Part shown: one piece after another, positions 1-6,097 of the stretch
How the letters are laid out: each line of letters opens with the position of its first letter
Numbering within the stretch: the stretch's first letter is position 1
Assembly: GCA_964012725.1 (NCBI GenBank)
Contig: CAXGTL010000030.1
Span: 1 to 11,347, forward strand
Source: CAXGTL01 sp964012725
GTDB taxonomy: Archaea > Nanobdellota > Nanobdellia > Woesearchaeales > CAXGTL01
DNA: 11,347 bases
Direction of reading: 5' to 3'
Position numbers and translations under genes: made by a program
The notes under the pieces: model-generated
The model's input: only the letters and a program-made list of their open reading frames with translations
What the model was told of the DNA's origin: nothing
The model's database searches: none

Positions 1-196
1 TGTTATATTTAAACAGACTTTTTAATGCTTTTAATCTATTTCTAGGTGATTTCTTGATTATTCCATAATAATATTCACAAAGTGTAAAATAAGTTATTTG
101 AAGTTCATCTGGAGGCAATGTTTTTAACTTAGAAATGATATTTGATTTCTTTTTTTCTAATTCAATTAAAATAGTTGTATCTAATACATAAGGCAT
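1..196 (-). CDS. vapC: PIN-domain toxin, VapC-like (3' end beyond window)
   Basis: Sixty-five codons run from ATG 196-194 to the window edge without a stop, so only the N-terminal half is seen. The protein begins MPYVLDTTILIELEKKK, matching the PIN-domain opening (hydrophobic strand, then the first metal-binding Asp, here D6). A second typical acidic residue is E41 in TLCEYYYGIIKK, at the position of the conserved PIN Glu that precedes a Tyr/Gly-rich turn. PIN toxins of this family are Mg-dependent endoribonucleases, usually cutting tRNA or rRNA. The start lies one base after the stop of the antitoxin gene (TAA-C-ATG), which indicates translational coupling. The remaining acidic residues lie outside the window, so catalytic competence cannot be judged. 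Family assignment is fairly safe; the RNA target is unknown. Confidence 0.82.
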   Translation of the reverse strand, partial: MPYVLDTTILIELEKKKSNIISKLKTLPPDELQITYFTLCEYYYGIIKKSPRNRLKALKSLFKYN

Positions 197-197
197 G

Positions 198-440
198 TTA
201 AATCCTCAATTTGAAATTTTTTCTAAATTCAGTCCTAATCTTTTTTAGATCTTTCTGAGTTAATATATTCAATTTATTTTTTCCATACAAAACTTCATCC
301 CAATTACTTTTGCCTTTCTTATCTATAGTTCCTTCTACTAACTTATTAAACATCTCACCTATCTTAAGATCATTTTTAATAGCTTCTGCTTTGAATAATC
401 TCCAATCTTTATCATTAACATTTTTTATACATACATCCAT
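198..440 (-). CDS. vapB: VapB-like antitoxin, probable ribbon-helix-helix
   Basis: An 80-residue protein whose N-terminus (MDVCIKNVNDKDWRLFKAEA, then LKIGEMFNKLVEG) fits the ribbon-helix-helix pattern of VapB antitoxins: a short strand, helix A around residues 9-21 and helix B around 24-36. The C-terminal part (about 45-80, NWDEVLYGK... RKNFKLRI) is the expected disordered toxin-binding tail. I chose ATG 440-438 over the GTG six bases upstream because the ribosome-binding site GAGGTGG lies 7 nt before the ATG but only about 1 nt before the GTG. It is followed one base later by the PIN toxin, the classic antitoxin-first order. Expected role: neutralise the toxin and repress its own promoter. 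It could be another small DNA-binding protein, but the neighbour makes an antitoxin by far the best reading. Confidence 0.78.
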   Translation of the reverse strand: MDVCIKNVNDKDWRLFKAEAIKNDLKIGEMFNKLVEGTIDKKGKSNWDEVLYGKNKLNILTQKDLKKIRTEFRKNFKLRI

Positions 441-469
441 ACTCACTCCACCTCTGTTCCGTTCGTAGC

Positions 470-489
470 ATGCAAACTTACATTTGCAT
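470..489. promoter_or_regulatory. Inverted repeat, candidate VapB operator
   Basis: Perfect 7-bp arms ATGCAAA (470-476) and TTTGCAT (483-489) with a 6-nt spacer, lying 30-50 nt upstream of the antitoxin start. A TATA-like box TTATATAA at 514-521 would place the transcription start near 490, directly beside the palindrome. Ribbon-helix-helix antitoxins typically bind such palindromes to autorepress, so operator function is inferred from position and symmetry only. Confidence 0.45.
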
Positions 490-559
490 ACATATTTATC
501 ACCTGAATATAACTTATATAATTAGTTATACTTGTTATACTATTTAAATCTTTCGGAAA

Positions 560-781
560 TTATGAACCAATAAATTCAAACCTTTTCATAGTCTTTCCAT
601 CTTTTTCAACAGTTTCAAGAAACATTTTCTTAGGTCTGACCCACAAAGTGTTGCCTTCTTTTCCTTTTACAGGATCTGGATGATTGTACACAACCATCTC
701 TTCCATAGTCTCACTATCTAAAGCAATTCCAATTACTTCTACAATTGTTCCCTTAAAATGTTTATATTTTCCTAGTTTCAT
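560..781 (-). CDS. DUF1653 domain protein
   Basis: A 73-residue protein that is essentially one DUF1653 domain. The family signature is visible throughout: GKYKHFKGTIVEVIGIALDS near the start, then ETMEEMVVY, LWVRPKKMFLETVE and a final KRFEFIG. These small all-beta proteins are widespread in bacteria and occur in some archaea. No biochemical function is firmly established to my knowledge, so none is assigned. The ATG lies one base after the dtdA stop (TAA-A-ATG), so the two are almost certainly on one mRNA and may be translationally coupled. No separate promoter is apparent. Confidence 0.85.
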   Translation of the reverse strand: MKLGKYKHFKGTIVEVIGIALDSETMEEMVVYNHPDPVKGKEGNTLWVRPKKMFLETVEKDGKTMKRFEFIGS

Positions 782-782
782 T

Positions 783-1556
783 TTAAAACTCCTTAGTTCT
801 CTTCACTTCCAAACCTAATTCTTCACACAACTCTGTAACCTTTTCTTTGTAAGGACCTAAACCTTTCCAATCAATAACAACTAAGCTAGCCTTTGGAAAA
901 CTTTTATCAACAGCTTGCCTTAACAAACCAATATCCAAATGCTCTAACATGTATTTAGGGCAACAGTGTCCGATTGACACACCACTACCTAAGATAACTT
1001 TCTTAAAATTAGGCATTGTATGTAAACCACCGATTGCAATTGCACTCACACATTGTCTAGAATTAATCTCATCAGCATTATTAACTAAATGTTCAACAAC
1101 AGAAGCAATTATTTGTCTAGCTTTCTCATCTCTCCATTCTTCTTCAGTTGCACCAATCTCAATATAAATAATAGGTTTTTCTAAGTAAGGCCCATGATGA
1201 GTACATTCTGTAACAACATCATAACCTAAAGCTTTGAACTCATCAGAATTGTTAATTTCTTCAAGCTTAACAAATGCTTCTCTTAGAAAATTAACAGGAG
1301 CAACACACAGTTTCTTATCACTTCCACCATACTCTGCCACAGACCAATTACCAGGTGTATGACAAGAAAGAGTTTTCACACCAGTCCTACCTTGATGCTT
1401 TGTTGCAAATATAAACAAATCAGCATCAATCTCTTTATCAATATTTTCATGAAATATAGATTCGTCTTCTATGACATAAACATTATCTAAATTAATAAAA
1501 TTCAAAATATTCATTCCTGCAATGTCTTTCTTTGATATTATGATTACTGTTTTCAT
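783..1556 (-). CDS. dtdA: D-aminoacyl-tRNA deacylase, archaeal DtdA type
   Basis: A 257-residue protein of the DtdA/GEK1 family, the archaeal and plant enzyme that hydrolyses D-amino acids mischarged on tRNA (for example D-Tyr-tRNA) and so keeps protein synthesis homochiral. It is a Zn-dependent cytosolic enzyme unrelated to bacterial Dtd. Family motifs seen: ATKHQG at 51-56, LSCHTPGNW at 63-71, TECTHHGPY at 116-124, EIGATEEEW at 133-141, AIGGLHT at 174-180 and GHCCPKY at 196-202; the repeated His residues are the likely metal ligands. Length is close to the single-domain archaeal norm. The start is the first ATG, 26 nt downstream of a TATA box and without a Shine-Dalgarno site, so the mRNA looks leaderless. 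First gene of a two-gene unit with the DUF1653 gene. Confidence 0.93.
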   Translation of the reverse strand: MKTVIIISKKDIAGMNILNFINLDNVYVIEDESIFHENIDKEIDADLFIFATKHQGRTGVKTLSCHTPGNWSVAEYGGSDKKLCVAPVNFLREAFVKLEEINNSDEFKALGYDVVTECTHHGPYLEKPIIYIEIGATEEEWRDEKARQIIASVVEHLVNNADEINSRQCVSAIAIGGLHTMPNFKKVILGSGVSIGHCCPKYMLEHLDIGLLRQAVDKSFPKASLVVIDWKGLGPYKEKVTELCEELGLEVKRTKEF

Positions 1557-1578
1557 ATAAAAAAAGAATTAAATAGTT

Positions 1579-1586
1579 TATTTAAA
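1579..1586 (-). promoter_or_regulatory. TATA box of dtdA
   Basis: TTTAAATA on the minus strand, centred about 26 nt before the dtdA ATG. Transcription would begin at or within a base or two of the start codon, giving a leaderless mRNA. Confidence 0.55.
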
Positions 1587-1608
1587 GGTTTTGCAGAATC
1601 AAGCTTTT

Positions 1609-1717
1609 ATGAAACCCTCGCCTATTGGCAAGTGAACCACTATTAAATTCGTAAGACTATAGTAAGTACTCCATTTATGTTTACAGAGATTTGAGTAGGT
1701 GAACGAGAGGGTTTCAT
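1609..1717. repeat. 109-nt inverted-repeat element, probable structured RNA
   Basis: The ends are perfect 11-bp inverted repeats, ATGAAACCCTC (1609-1619) and GAGGGTTTCAT (1707-1717). Inside, CCTA (1621-1624) can extend the stem with TAGG (1696-1699) across an asymmetric loop, and ACTAT/ATAGT arms form a further internal hairpin. A near-direct repeat around GCAGAAT (1593-1599 and 1725-1731) flanks the whole element. It starts 13 nt downstream of the last gene of the thermosome unit and ends before the dtdA TATA box. I could not match it to tRNA, 5S rRNA, SRP RNA or a CRISPR repeat. It could be a small RNA, a 3' UTR structure or a miniature inverted-repeat mobile element. The strand is undetermined. 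Confidence 0.5.
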
Positions 1718-1730
1718 ACTAGTCGCAGAA

Positions 1731-1966
1731 TTAATTCCCCAACAATATATTAACTTCATCAGTTGGTATTGGTTCTAATGGTTTTCCATAGTTATCCTTA
1801 ACAAAACTTTCAATTCCTTCCTTAACTTTACTTTCACTAGAACACTCAATAACCTTTACAATACACATATCTTCAAGTAAAGGAATAGATCATCATCTTT
1901 TAAATAAATACCAGAAAAAGTATTTTCATCAATTTTAAAAACAAGTCCATAATGTATTTCTTTCAT
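1731..1966 (-). pseudogene. Small gene split by a one-base frameshift
   Basis: The frame opens at ATG 1966 after a good ribosome-binding site (AAGGTAA, 6 nt spacing) and reads MKEIHYGLVFKIDENTFSG..., ending prematurely after 36 residues. From about 1890 the next frame is open and protein-like, reading IPLLEDMCIVKVIECSSES and on to PTDEVNILLGN, with its stop at 1731. The span of 236 nt is one base short of 79 codons, so a single-base deletion (real or a sequencing error) near the GATGATGATCT stretch explains it. Restored, the product would be 78 residues, acidic and soluble, of no family I recognise. No classic slippery heptamer is visible at the junction, so programmed frameshifting is less likely. 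It lies 21 nt after the 138-aa gene, as the last member of the thermosome unit. Confidence 0.6.
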
Positions 1967-1987
1967 TTTATTACCTTATTTTATTTA

Positions 1988-2404
1988 TTATTTATTTATA
2001 ATAGTTTTCTTACATTTCTTTCCTTTAAATTCAAGCCTATACTCAGGAACTACCATATCAACTTGTTTCTTAATATCAGCAATAATCTTTTTATCATGTA
2101 ATAATTTTTCCAACTTAGATTGATCACTTTGTTCTGGTTTTTTTGTATATCTTTTAAATTTATAGCTACCAGAACTTTCAATAGAAGCACAACCATCTGT
2201 TAATCTAACAGAAATATTAGGATCAATATCTCTTTTATACAAAATACTTAAAACAGATCTTGCAACATTTTCCAATTCCTTGAATTTACCACCAACAGGA
2301 TTTACTTCTTTATCAATCCAATTATATCCATAGCCTATGAATTTATGATTATCTATTGTATACCAACCATACAATTCCACACAAATGTTTGTTTTTTCTG
2401 TCAT
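1988..2404 (-). CDS. Hypothetical protein downstream of thermosome
   Basis: A 138-residue soluble protein that I do not recognise. Residues 1-80 are mixed (MTEKTNICVELYGWYTIDNH, later GFEATURES limited to aromatic and charged patches such as YGYNWIDKEVN); the C-terminal third is lysine-rich and likely helical (KLEKLLHDKKIIADIKKQVD, ending KGKKCKKTIINK). No metal-binding cluster, signal peptide or membrane segment is seen. The ATG at 2404 was chosen over a TTG at 2422: the sequence GAGGT overlapping the thermosome stop codon (TGAGGT) can serve as ribosome-binding site about 11 nt before it. Only 14 nt separate it from the thermosome stop, so the genes are probably co-transcribed. A role linked to folding or stress is only a guess from position. 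Confidence 0.72.
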   Translation of the reverse strand: MTEKTNICVELYGWYTIDNHKFIGYGYNWIDKEVNPVGGKFKELENVARSVLSILYKRDIDPNISVRLTDGCASIESSGSYKFKRYTKKPEQSDQSKLEKLLHDKKIIADIKKQVDMVVPEYRLEFKGKKCKKTIINK

Positions 2405-2418
2405 TATTTTATTATACC

Positions 2419-4044
2419 TCAATACATACCACCAGGTGGCATTCCACCAGGTCCAGTTGGCACAGTTTCATTACTTGAAGTACCACCAGCAATAACATCA
2501 TCAATACGAAGTATCATCACTGCAACTTCTGATGCAGAACTAATAGCCTGAGTCTTAATCTTCAAAGGCTCAATTACACCAGCTTGCCAAGCATCAACAA
2601 CTTTTCCAGTAAACACATTAATCCCTGCCCATTTTTGACCTTGATCATGTGCAGCTTTTAGCTCAGTCAAAACATTTATAGGATCAAGACCAGCATTCTC
2701 TGCCAAAGTAACTGGAATAATTTCTAAAGCTTCAGCAAACTTAGTAACAGCTAACTGCTCTCTACCACTTAAAGATTCAGCAAATCTTCTAATCTCTTTT
2801 GAAACTTCAATTTCTGTTGCACCTGCTCCTGCTACAATTTTTCCATTCTTCATTGCAGCTGCAAGATCTCCAACCGCATCATCAAGTGCTCTTTTAATTT
2901 CATCAATAACATGGTCTGTTCCACCTCTAACTAAGATAGTAACAGACTTAGGATTAACACATTGTTTAACAAAAGTCATTTCTTCGTCACCAACTTTAGA
3001 TTCTTCAACTAAACCAGATTTACCTAAATCTTTTTCAGAAAGATCTTCTAAATTGCTAATTATAGAACCACCAGTTGCACGAGCTAATTTTTCCATGTCA
3101 GACTTTTTAACTCTTCGCACAGCATAGATACCTTTTTTTGCTAAAAAGTGTTGAGCTAAATCATCTATACCTTTTTGACAACAAATAACATTAGCACTAG
3201 ATACAACAATTTTGTCAACCATCTTACGCAACATTGCTTCTTCTTGATCTAAGAAAGCTTGCATCTGCATAGGATCAGTAATTTGTATCTTTGCATCAAT
3301 TTCAGTATTCTTTATTTCAATAGCACAATCAATTAAAGCAATTTTTGCATTCTCAACCTTTTTAGGCATTCCTGCATGCACTCTTTCTTTATCTAAGATT
3401 ATACCTTCAACTAATTCAGTATCATCAACTGAAGCACCTGTCTTTTTTTCAATCTTTATATTATCAATATCAAAGTTACCATTATCAAATACATTAGTTA
3501 CAGCTTTAACAGAAACTTCTGCTAATTTATCTTTAGCATGTTCAGCACCTTTCCCAGTCATTGCTGTGATTGCTATTTTCTTAAGAAGATCAACATTATC
3601 TTTTGAAACATTTTCAGACATTGCATTAAGAACTTCTAATGCTTTTTCTGAAGCAAGCCTGTATCCTTTTGCAAGAACTGTTGGATGAACATTTTTTTCT
3701 AATAATTCTTCAGCTTTTTTCAATAACTCACCAGCAATTACAACTGCTGTTGTTGTTCCATCTCCTACTTCATCTTCTTGTGTTTTTGCAACTTCAACAA
3801 TCATTTTAGCAGTTGGATGTTCAATTTGCATTTCTTCTAATATTGTAACACCATCATTTGTTACAGTAACATCATTCAAAGAATCAACTATCATTTTGTC
3901 CATACCTTTTGGACCCAGTGTAGTACGAACAGTTTCAGCTACCAACTTAGCTGCCATTATATTTGTTTTCTGAGCCTGCTTACCTTGAGACCTTTGTGTG
4001 TCTTGCGGTAATATGAATATAGGCTGTACATTATTATTTGTCAT
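2419..4044 (-). CDS. thsA: Thermosome subunit (group II chaperonin)
   Basis: A 541-residue subunit of the archaeal thermosome, the CCT/TRiC-like double-ring ATPase that refolds proteins in a closed cytosolic cavity without a GroES partner. ATP-binding equatorial motifs are intact: TLGPKGMD at 42-49, VTNDGVTIL at 61-69 and GDGTT at 94-98, with GAGATEIEVS in the second equatorial half. The middle third forms the intermediate and apical domains. The tail ends GPGGMPPGGMY, the Gly/Met-rich C-terminus typical of the family that projects into the cavity. Length is normal. The start is ATG 4044 preceded by AGGGGG at 9 nt spacing. It is the only chaperonin gene here, so whether the ring is homo- or hetero-oligomeric cannot be told. 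The symbol is generic; subunit class is not resolved. Confidence 0.96.
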   Translation of the reverse strand: MTNNNVQPIFILPQDTQRSQGKQAQKTNIMAAKLVAETVRTTLGPKGMDKMIVDSLNDVTVTNDGVTILEEMQIEHPTAKMIVEVAKTQEDEVGDGTTTAVVIAGELLKKAEELLEKNVHPTVLAKGYRLASEKALEVLNAMSENVSKDNVDLLKKIAITAMTGKGAEHAKDKLAEVSVKAVTNVFDNGNFDIDNIKIEKKTGASVDDTELVEGIILDKERVHAGMPKKVENAKIALIDCAIEIKNTEIDAKIQITDPMQMQAFLDQEEAMLRKMVDKIVVSSANVICCQKGIDDLAQHFLAKKGIYAVRRVKKSDMEKLARATGGSIISNLEDLSEKDLGKSGLVEESKVGDEEMTFVKQCVNPKSVTILVRGGTDHVIDEIKRALDDAVGDLAAAMKNGKIVAGAGATEIEVSKEIRRFAESLSGREQLAVTKFAEALEIIPVTLAENAGLDPINVLTELKAAHDQGQKWAGINVFTGKVVDAWQAGVIEPLKIKTQAISSASEVAVMILRIDDVIAGGTSSNETVPTGPGGMPPGGMY

Positions 4045-4115
4045 ATTATCATTCCCCCTATAAATTATATATATATAAAATAAGACTTTTTTGTAGTTTT
4101 GGGAACACTAACCCC

Positions 4116-4130
4116 TTTATAAATGTTATT
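4116..4130 (-). promoter_or_regulatory. Thermosome promoter, AATAACATTTATAAA
   Basis: Minus-strand AATAACATTTATAAA, with the TATA core TTTATAAA at 4116-4123. It predicts a start near 4093 and a leader of about 50 nt carrying the AGGGGG ribosome-binding site. The same 15 bases occur upstream of the aIF2 gamma gene (9623-9637). A second AT stretch (about 4063-4080) lies closer to the gene but would leave the ribosome-binding site too near the start of the RNA. Confidence 0.5.
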
Positions 4131-4166
4131 GTACCACACACCAATTTTTAGAAACAAAACAGAGAA

Positions 4167-4271
4167 CTATCTCTTCATCTTTCTTCTTCTTTTCTCTTTC
4201 TTAATCTTCTTACGTTGCCACTTCCAACGCATTTGCTTTCTCTTCTTCCAACGTCTAGATGATCTCTTCAT
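4167..4271 (-). CDS. rpl41e: Ribosomal protein eL41
   Basis: A 34-codon gene for eL41, the smallest ribosomal protein, a single basic helix in the large subunit near the subunit interface. The C-terminal 21 residues, MRWKWQRKKIKKEKRRRKMK followed by R, align with the eukaryotic/archaeal pattern (MRxKW, basic run, KRRKM). An N-terminal extension MKRSSRRWKKRKQ precedes it. The upstream ATG (4271) is preferred because a TATA box lies 26 nt before it, as at other leaderless genes here; the internal ATG (4232), giving 21 residues, would match the common 25-residue family length more closely and cannot be excluded. About 60 percent of residues are Lys or Arg. It lies between recJ and the thermosome gene and is easily missed by gene callers with a length cutoff. 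Confidence 0.85.
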   Translation of the reverse strand: MKRSSRRWKKRKQMRWKWQRKKIKKEKRRRKMKR

Positions 4272-4293
4272 ATATAATAGAAAATTCTACCTC

Positions 4294-4301
4294 TTTATAA
4301 A
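4294..4301 (-). promoter_or_regulatory. TATA box of eL41
   Basis: TTTATAAA on the minus strand, centred about 26 nt before ATG 4271 and followed by GAGGTAG, which is too distant to act as a normal ribosome-binding site. This supports a leaderless mRNA and the longer 34-residue product. Confidence 0.5.
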
Positions 4302-4308
4302 TTTAACC

Positions 4309-4329
4309 TTTATATATAATATAAAATCA
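4309..4329. repeat. 21-bp direct repeat, left copy
   Basis: A 21-base AT-rich sequence repeated exactly at 4498-4518. The pair brackets the structured element at 4328-4493. A degenerate third version lies near 4270-4285. Confidence 0.7.
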
Positions 4330-4493
4330 TACAAAAGATCCGTCTGTGCCATCAATGGCATTAATTCATATGGAATTGATGGCATGACCAGACGTGTTGA
4401 AGTTGGCGAAGCCAACAAAACAGGTTTGAAATGTTTCATTTCAAAGATAGTTTTACGAACAAAATGAGTAAAACGAAGTAGGATTTTTGGATG
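4328..4493. repeat. Structured intergenic element, copy 1 (long form)
   Basis: A 166-nt element closed by imperfect terminal inverted repeats: CATACAAAAGATCC (4328-4341) with GGATTTTTGGATG (4481-4493). Within it lie four hairpins: CGTCTG/CAGACG plus GCCATCAAT/ATTGATGGC (4341-4394), GTTGGC/GCCAAC with a GAA loop (4402-4416), TTTGAAATG/CATTTCAAA with a TTT loop (4425-4445), and GTTTTAC/GTAAAAC (4450-4474). The first and last hairpins, the 20-nt start of the first, and the termini recur at 9657-9769; the two middle hairpins are an insertion unique to this copy. It lies between the recJ stop and the eL41 promoter. Interpretations: a miniature inverted-repeat (MITE-like) element or a 3' UTR/small RNA fold. 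Confidence 0.75.
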
Positions 4494-4497
4494 TTGT

Positions 4498-4518
4498 TTT
4501 ATATATAATATAAAATCA
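4498..4518. repeat. 21-bp direct repeat, right copy
   Basis: Exact second copy of the sequence at 4309-4329. Its last three bases are the recJ stop codon (TGA on the minus strand), so the repeat reaches into the coding end of recJ. Confidence 0.7.
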
Positions 4519-5940
4519 CACAACACTCTCTTCCTTAGAACTATGACTCAGCAAATCCTTAGCAGCAGCAACTAACTTAGGCTCACACTCAGTAGACACA
4601 ACTGCACCTGCTGCAAACTGATGTCCACCTGCTTCTCCATCACTAACTCTTTTAACCATATCTTTCATTATCTTACGCAAATCAAGATTAGGATCTCTTT
4701 TTATACCAGAAACCCTTAATGAAATTTTTGTAGTACCATTATCATTCCTAGCTAAAGACATTATAAAAACATTATCAAGAACATCATTAGAACGAGATAT
4801 AATTGAAGCCAAAGTACCAATTATTTGTGGCCTAATATGTTCACCAGCATTAATTATCACATAACCTTCACCTTTTTTAACAAAAAGTTCAGTATTTTTA
4901 TTTTCATTATACCATTTTATTGCTTCCATTAACTCTCTTTTATAATCTTTCTGACTAAGTATAGCTTTTTGTGTTGTTGTTTCATCACCAAGACACACAC
5001 CAATACCAAGTGAAGCTTTGTCCATCCTTCCGCATGAATTTAATAATGTAGAAAACTCACGAGCATCCCTTGTTGGAGATTCTTTTGCACTACTATTAAT
5101 AATATAAATAGGTCCAATAATATCTTCAGGCTTTGTTTCAGATGCTCTTCTCATAACAATTCCTGTTACTAGTTTACTTACTTCTTCTTCAGTTAAATGA
5201 GCTAACTTTCTCCAATCATTACCATTCTTTGGATTAATACCTAAGCTTTGCAAGAACTGTATTGCACCAGACTCTGACCCAGACACGCCTGGTATAAAAA
5301 TATCTGTACTATACTGTAAAATCCTATGCAATGGTTTAGTAATTGCACCAAAAAACTTTAAACCGTTTTTAATAGTAATTAAACCATTTTCAACACTAGA
5401 ATCAAGAATATCTTTATTCAACTTTTTAAAGCCATTACTTTCTTGAAAATCACCAATTGCTCCAACAACTGCAATGTGTGCAAGATATTTAATATCATTA
5501 TTACATTCTTTAGAAAAATAATAAACAACACCAGCTCCACTTATCTCATCAGTACCATTTATACCACATAAGTGTGGGTTTACATGAAAAATATTATCAC
5601 AAACTTCATCTATTTCTTGAGGAGTATGATGATCAAGGATTAAAACCTTTTTATTTTTGAAAAATGGAACAATATTCTCAATCTGACCACTTCCAAGATC
5701 AGTAAATATGTAAAACTCATAATCTTCATCAGCTAATCTTTGCAATGATTCTTTTGTTAATAATTGCATTATTGAAACAGCATATTTCCTATTCTCAAGG
5801 TTCAGCATCCTAATCAAGATAGAAGCAGCACTAATCCCATCTGCATCTAAGTGAGACATTATTCTAATCGGCTTTGTTTTATCAAACCCATAAAAGAAGT
5901 CCTTTGCCTTTGTTATCTGTTCTTTGAATTTATCGTACAT
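4516..5940 (-). CDS. recJ: Archaeal RecJ-like DHH/DHHA1 phosphoesterase
   Basis: A 474-residue member of the DHH family of RecJ-like nucleases (archaeal GAN/RecJ group; single-strand exonucleases, some bound to GINS in the replisome and some acting on RNA). Mn-binding motifs are intact: SHLDADG at 29-35, TDLGSG at 80-85, LDHHTP at 102-107 and VVGAIGD at 158-164. The DHHA1 signature GGHQFAAGA is at 438-446. Start ATG 5940 has GGTGGG 5 nt upstream; an overlapping upstream ATG is out of frame. It follows the uS15 gene, a pairing that recurs in archaeal genomes. The exact substrate, DNA or RNA, cannot be decided from sequence. The last codon lies in a 21-bp repeat, so the very C-terminus (EESVV) may be recent. 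Confidence 0.88.
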   Translation of the reverse strand: MYDKFKEQITKAKDFFYGFDKTKPIRIMSHLDADGISAASILIRMLNLENRKYAVSIMQLLTKESLQRLADEDYEFYIFTDLGSGQIENIVPFFKNKKVLILDHHTPQEIDEVCDNIFHVNPHLCGINGTDEISGAGVVYYFSKECNNDIKYLAHIAVVGAIGDFQESNGFKKLNKDILDSSVENGLITIKNGLKFFGAITKPLHRILQYSTDIFIPGVSGSESGAIQFLQSLGINPKNGNDWRKLAHLTEEEVSKLVTGIVMRRASETKPEDIIGPIYIINSSAKESPTRDAREFSTLLNSCGRMDKASLGIGVCLGDETTTQKAILSQKDYKRELMEAIKWYNENKNTELFVKKGEGYVIINAGEHIRPQIIGTLASIISRSNDVLDNVFIMSLARNDNGTTKISLRVSGIKRDPNLDLRKIMKDMVKRVSDGEAGGHQFAAGAVVSTECEPKLVAAAKDLLSHSSKEESVV

Positions 5941-5972
5941 TCATACCCACCGAATATAGGGAACTATATAGC

Positions 5973-5980
5973 TATTTAAA
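5973..5980 (-). promoter_or_regulatory. Candidate TATA box of recJ
   Basis: TTTAAATA on the minus strand, centred about 36 nt before the recJ ATG. The predicted start would fall near 5950, at the edge of the GGTGGG site (5946-5951), so the leader would be very short. It sits directly after the T-rich terminator region of uS15, which suggests recJ has its own promoter. Confidence 0.4.
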
Positions 5981-5990
5981 AATTTATCTA

Positions 5991-6096
5991 TTGTTGGAAA
6001 CAACAAAATAAAACAAAAAACAATTAAAAAAAACAACAAAAGAAATAAAACAAAAAATAACAAAAAATAAAATAAAAAGAATTAAAAAAACAAAAC
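5991..6096 (-). terminator. T-rich terminator array after uS15
   Basis: On the minus strand the roughly 100 nt after the uS15 stop consist of repeated T-runs (T5 to T8, more than eight of them) broken by single A, G or C bases. It ends in a 6-bp stem TTGTTG/CAACAA with a 4-nt loop (5991-6006). Archaeal RNA polymerase terminates at oligo-T stretches, so this is a strong multi-site terminator separating uS15 from recJ. Confidence 0.7.
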
Positions 6097-6097
6097 T

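Noticed and set aside
949..1167. A 72-codon plus-strand frame inside dtdA
   Set aside because: Antisense to conserved DtdA motifs, with no promoter or ribosome-binding site.
1609..1717. tRNA, 5S rRNA or CRISPR repeat reading of the inverted-repeat element
   Set aside because: No T-loop or anticodon arm fits on either strand, the 5S conserved loops are absent, and the GAAAC-containing end occurs only as an inverted pair, not as a spaced direct array.
4341..4394. Kink-turn or box C/D reading of the first hairpin in the repeat elements
   Set aside because: The internal loop has ATGAC or ATGGC on one strand but no matching GA on the other, and no CUGA box lies nearby.
4123..4467. A 114-codon plus-strand open frame opposite eL41 and the repeat element
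   Set aside because: Its N-terminal part is the antisense of eL41 and the rest runs through the hairpin element; composition (Phe/Leu/Ile-rich) is that of antisense basic coding DNA, and it matches no family.
4287..4526. A 79-codon minus-strand frame over the repeat element and the recJ end
   Set aside because: It lies entirely within the structured repeat and the flanking 21-bp repeats, overlaps recJ in another frame and has no ribosome-binding site.
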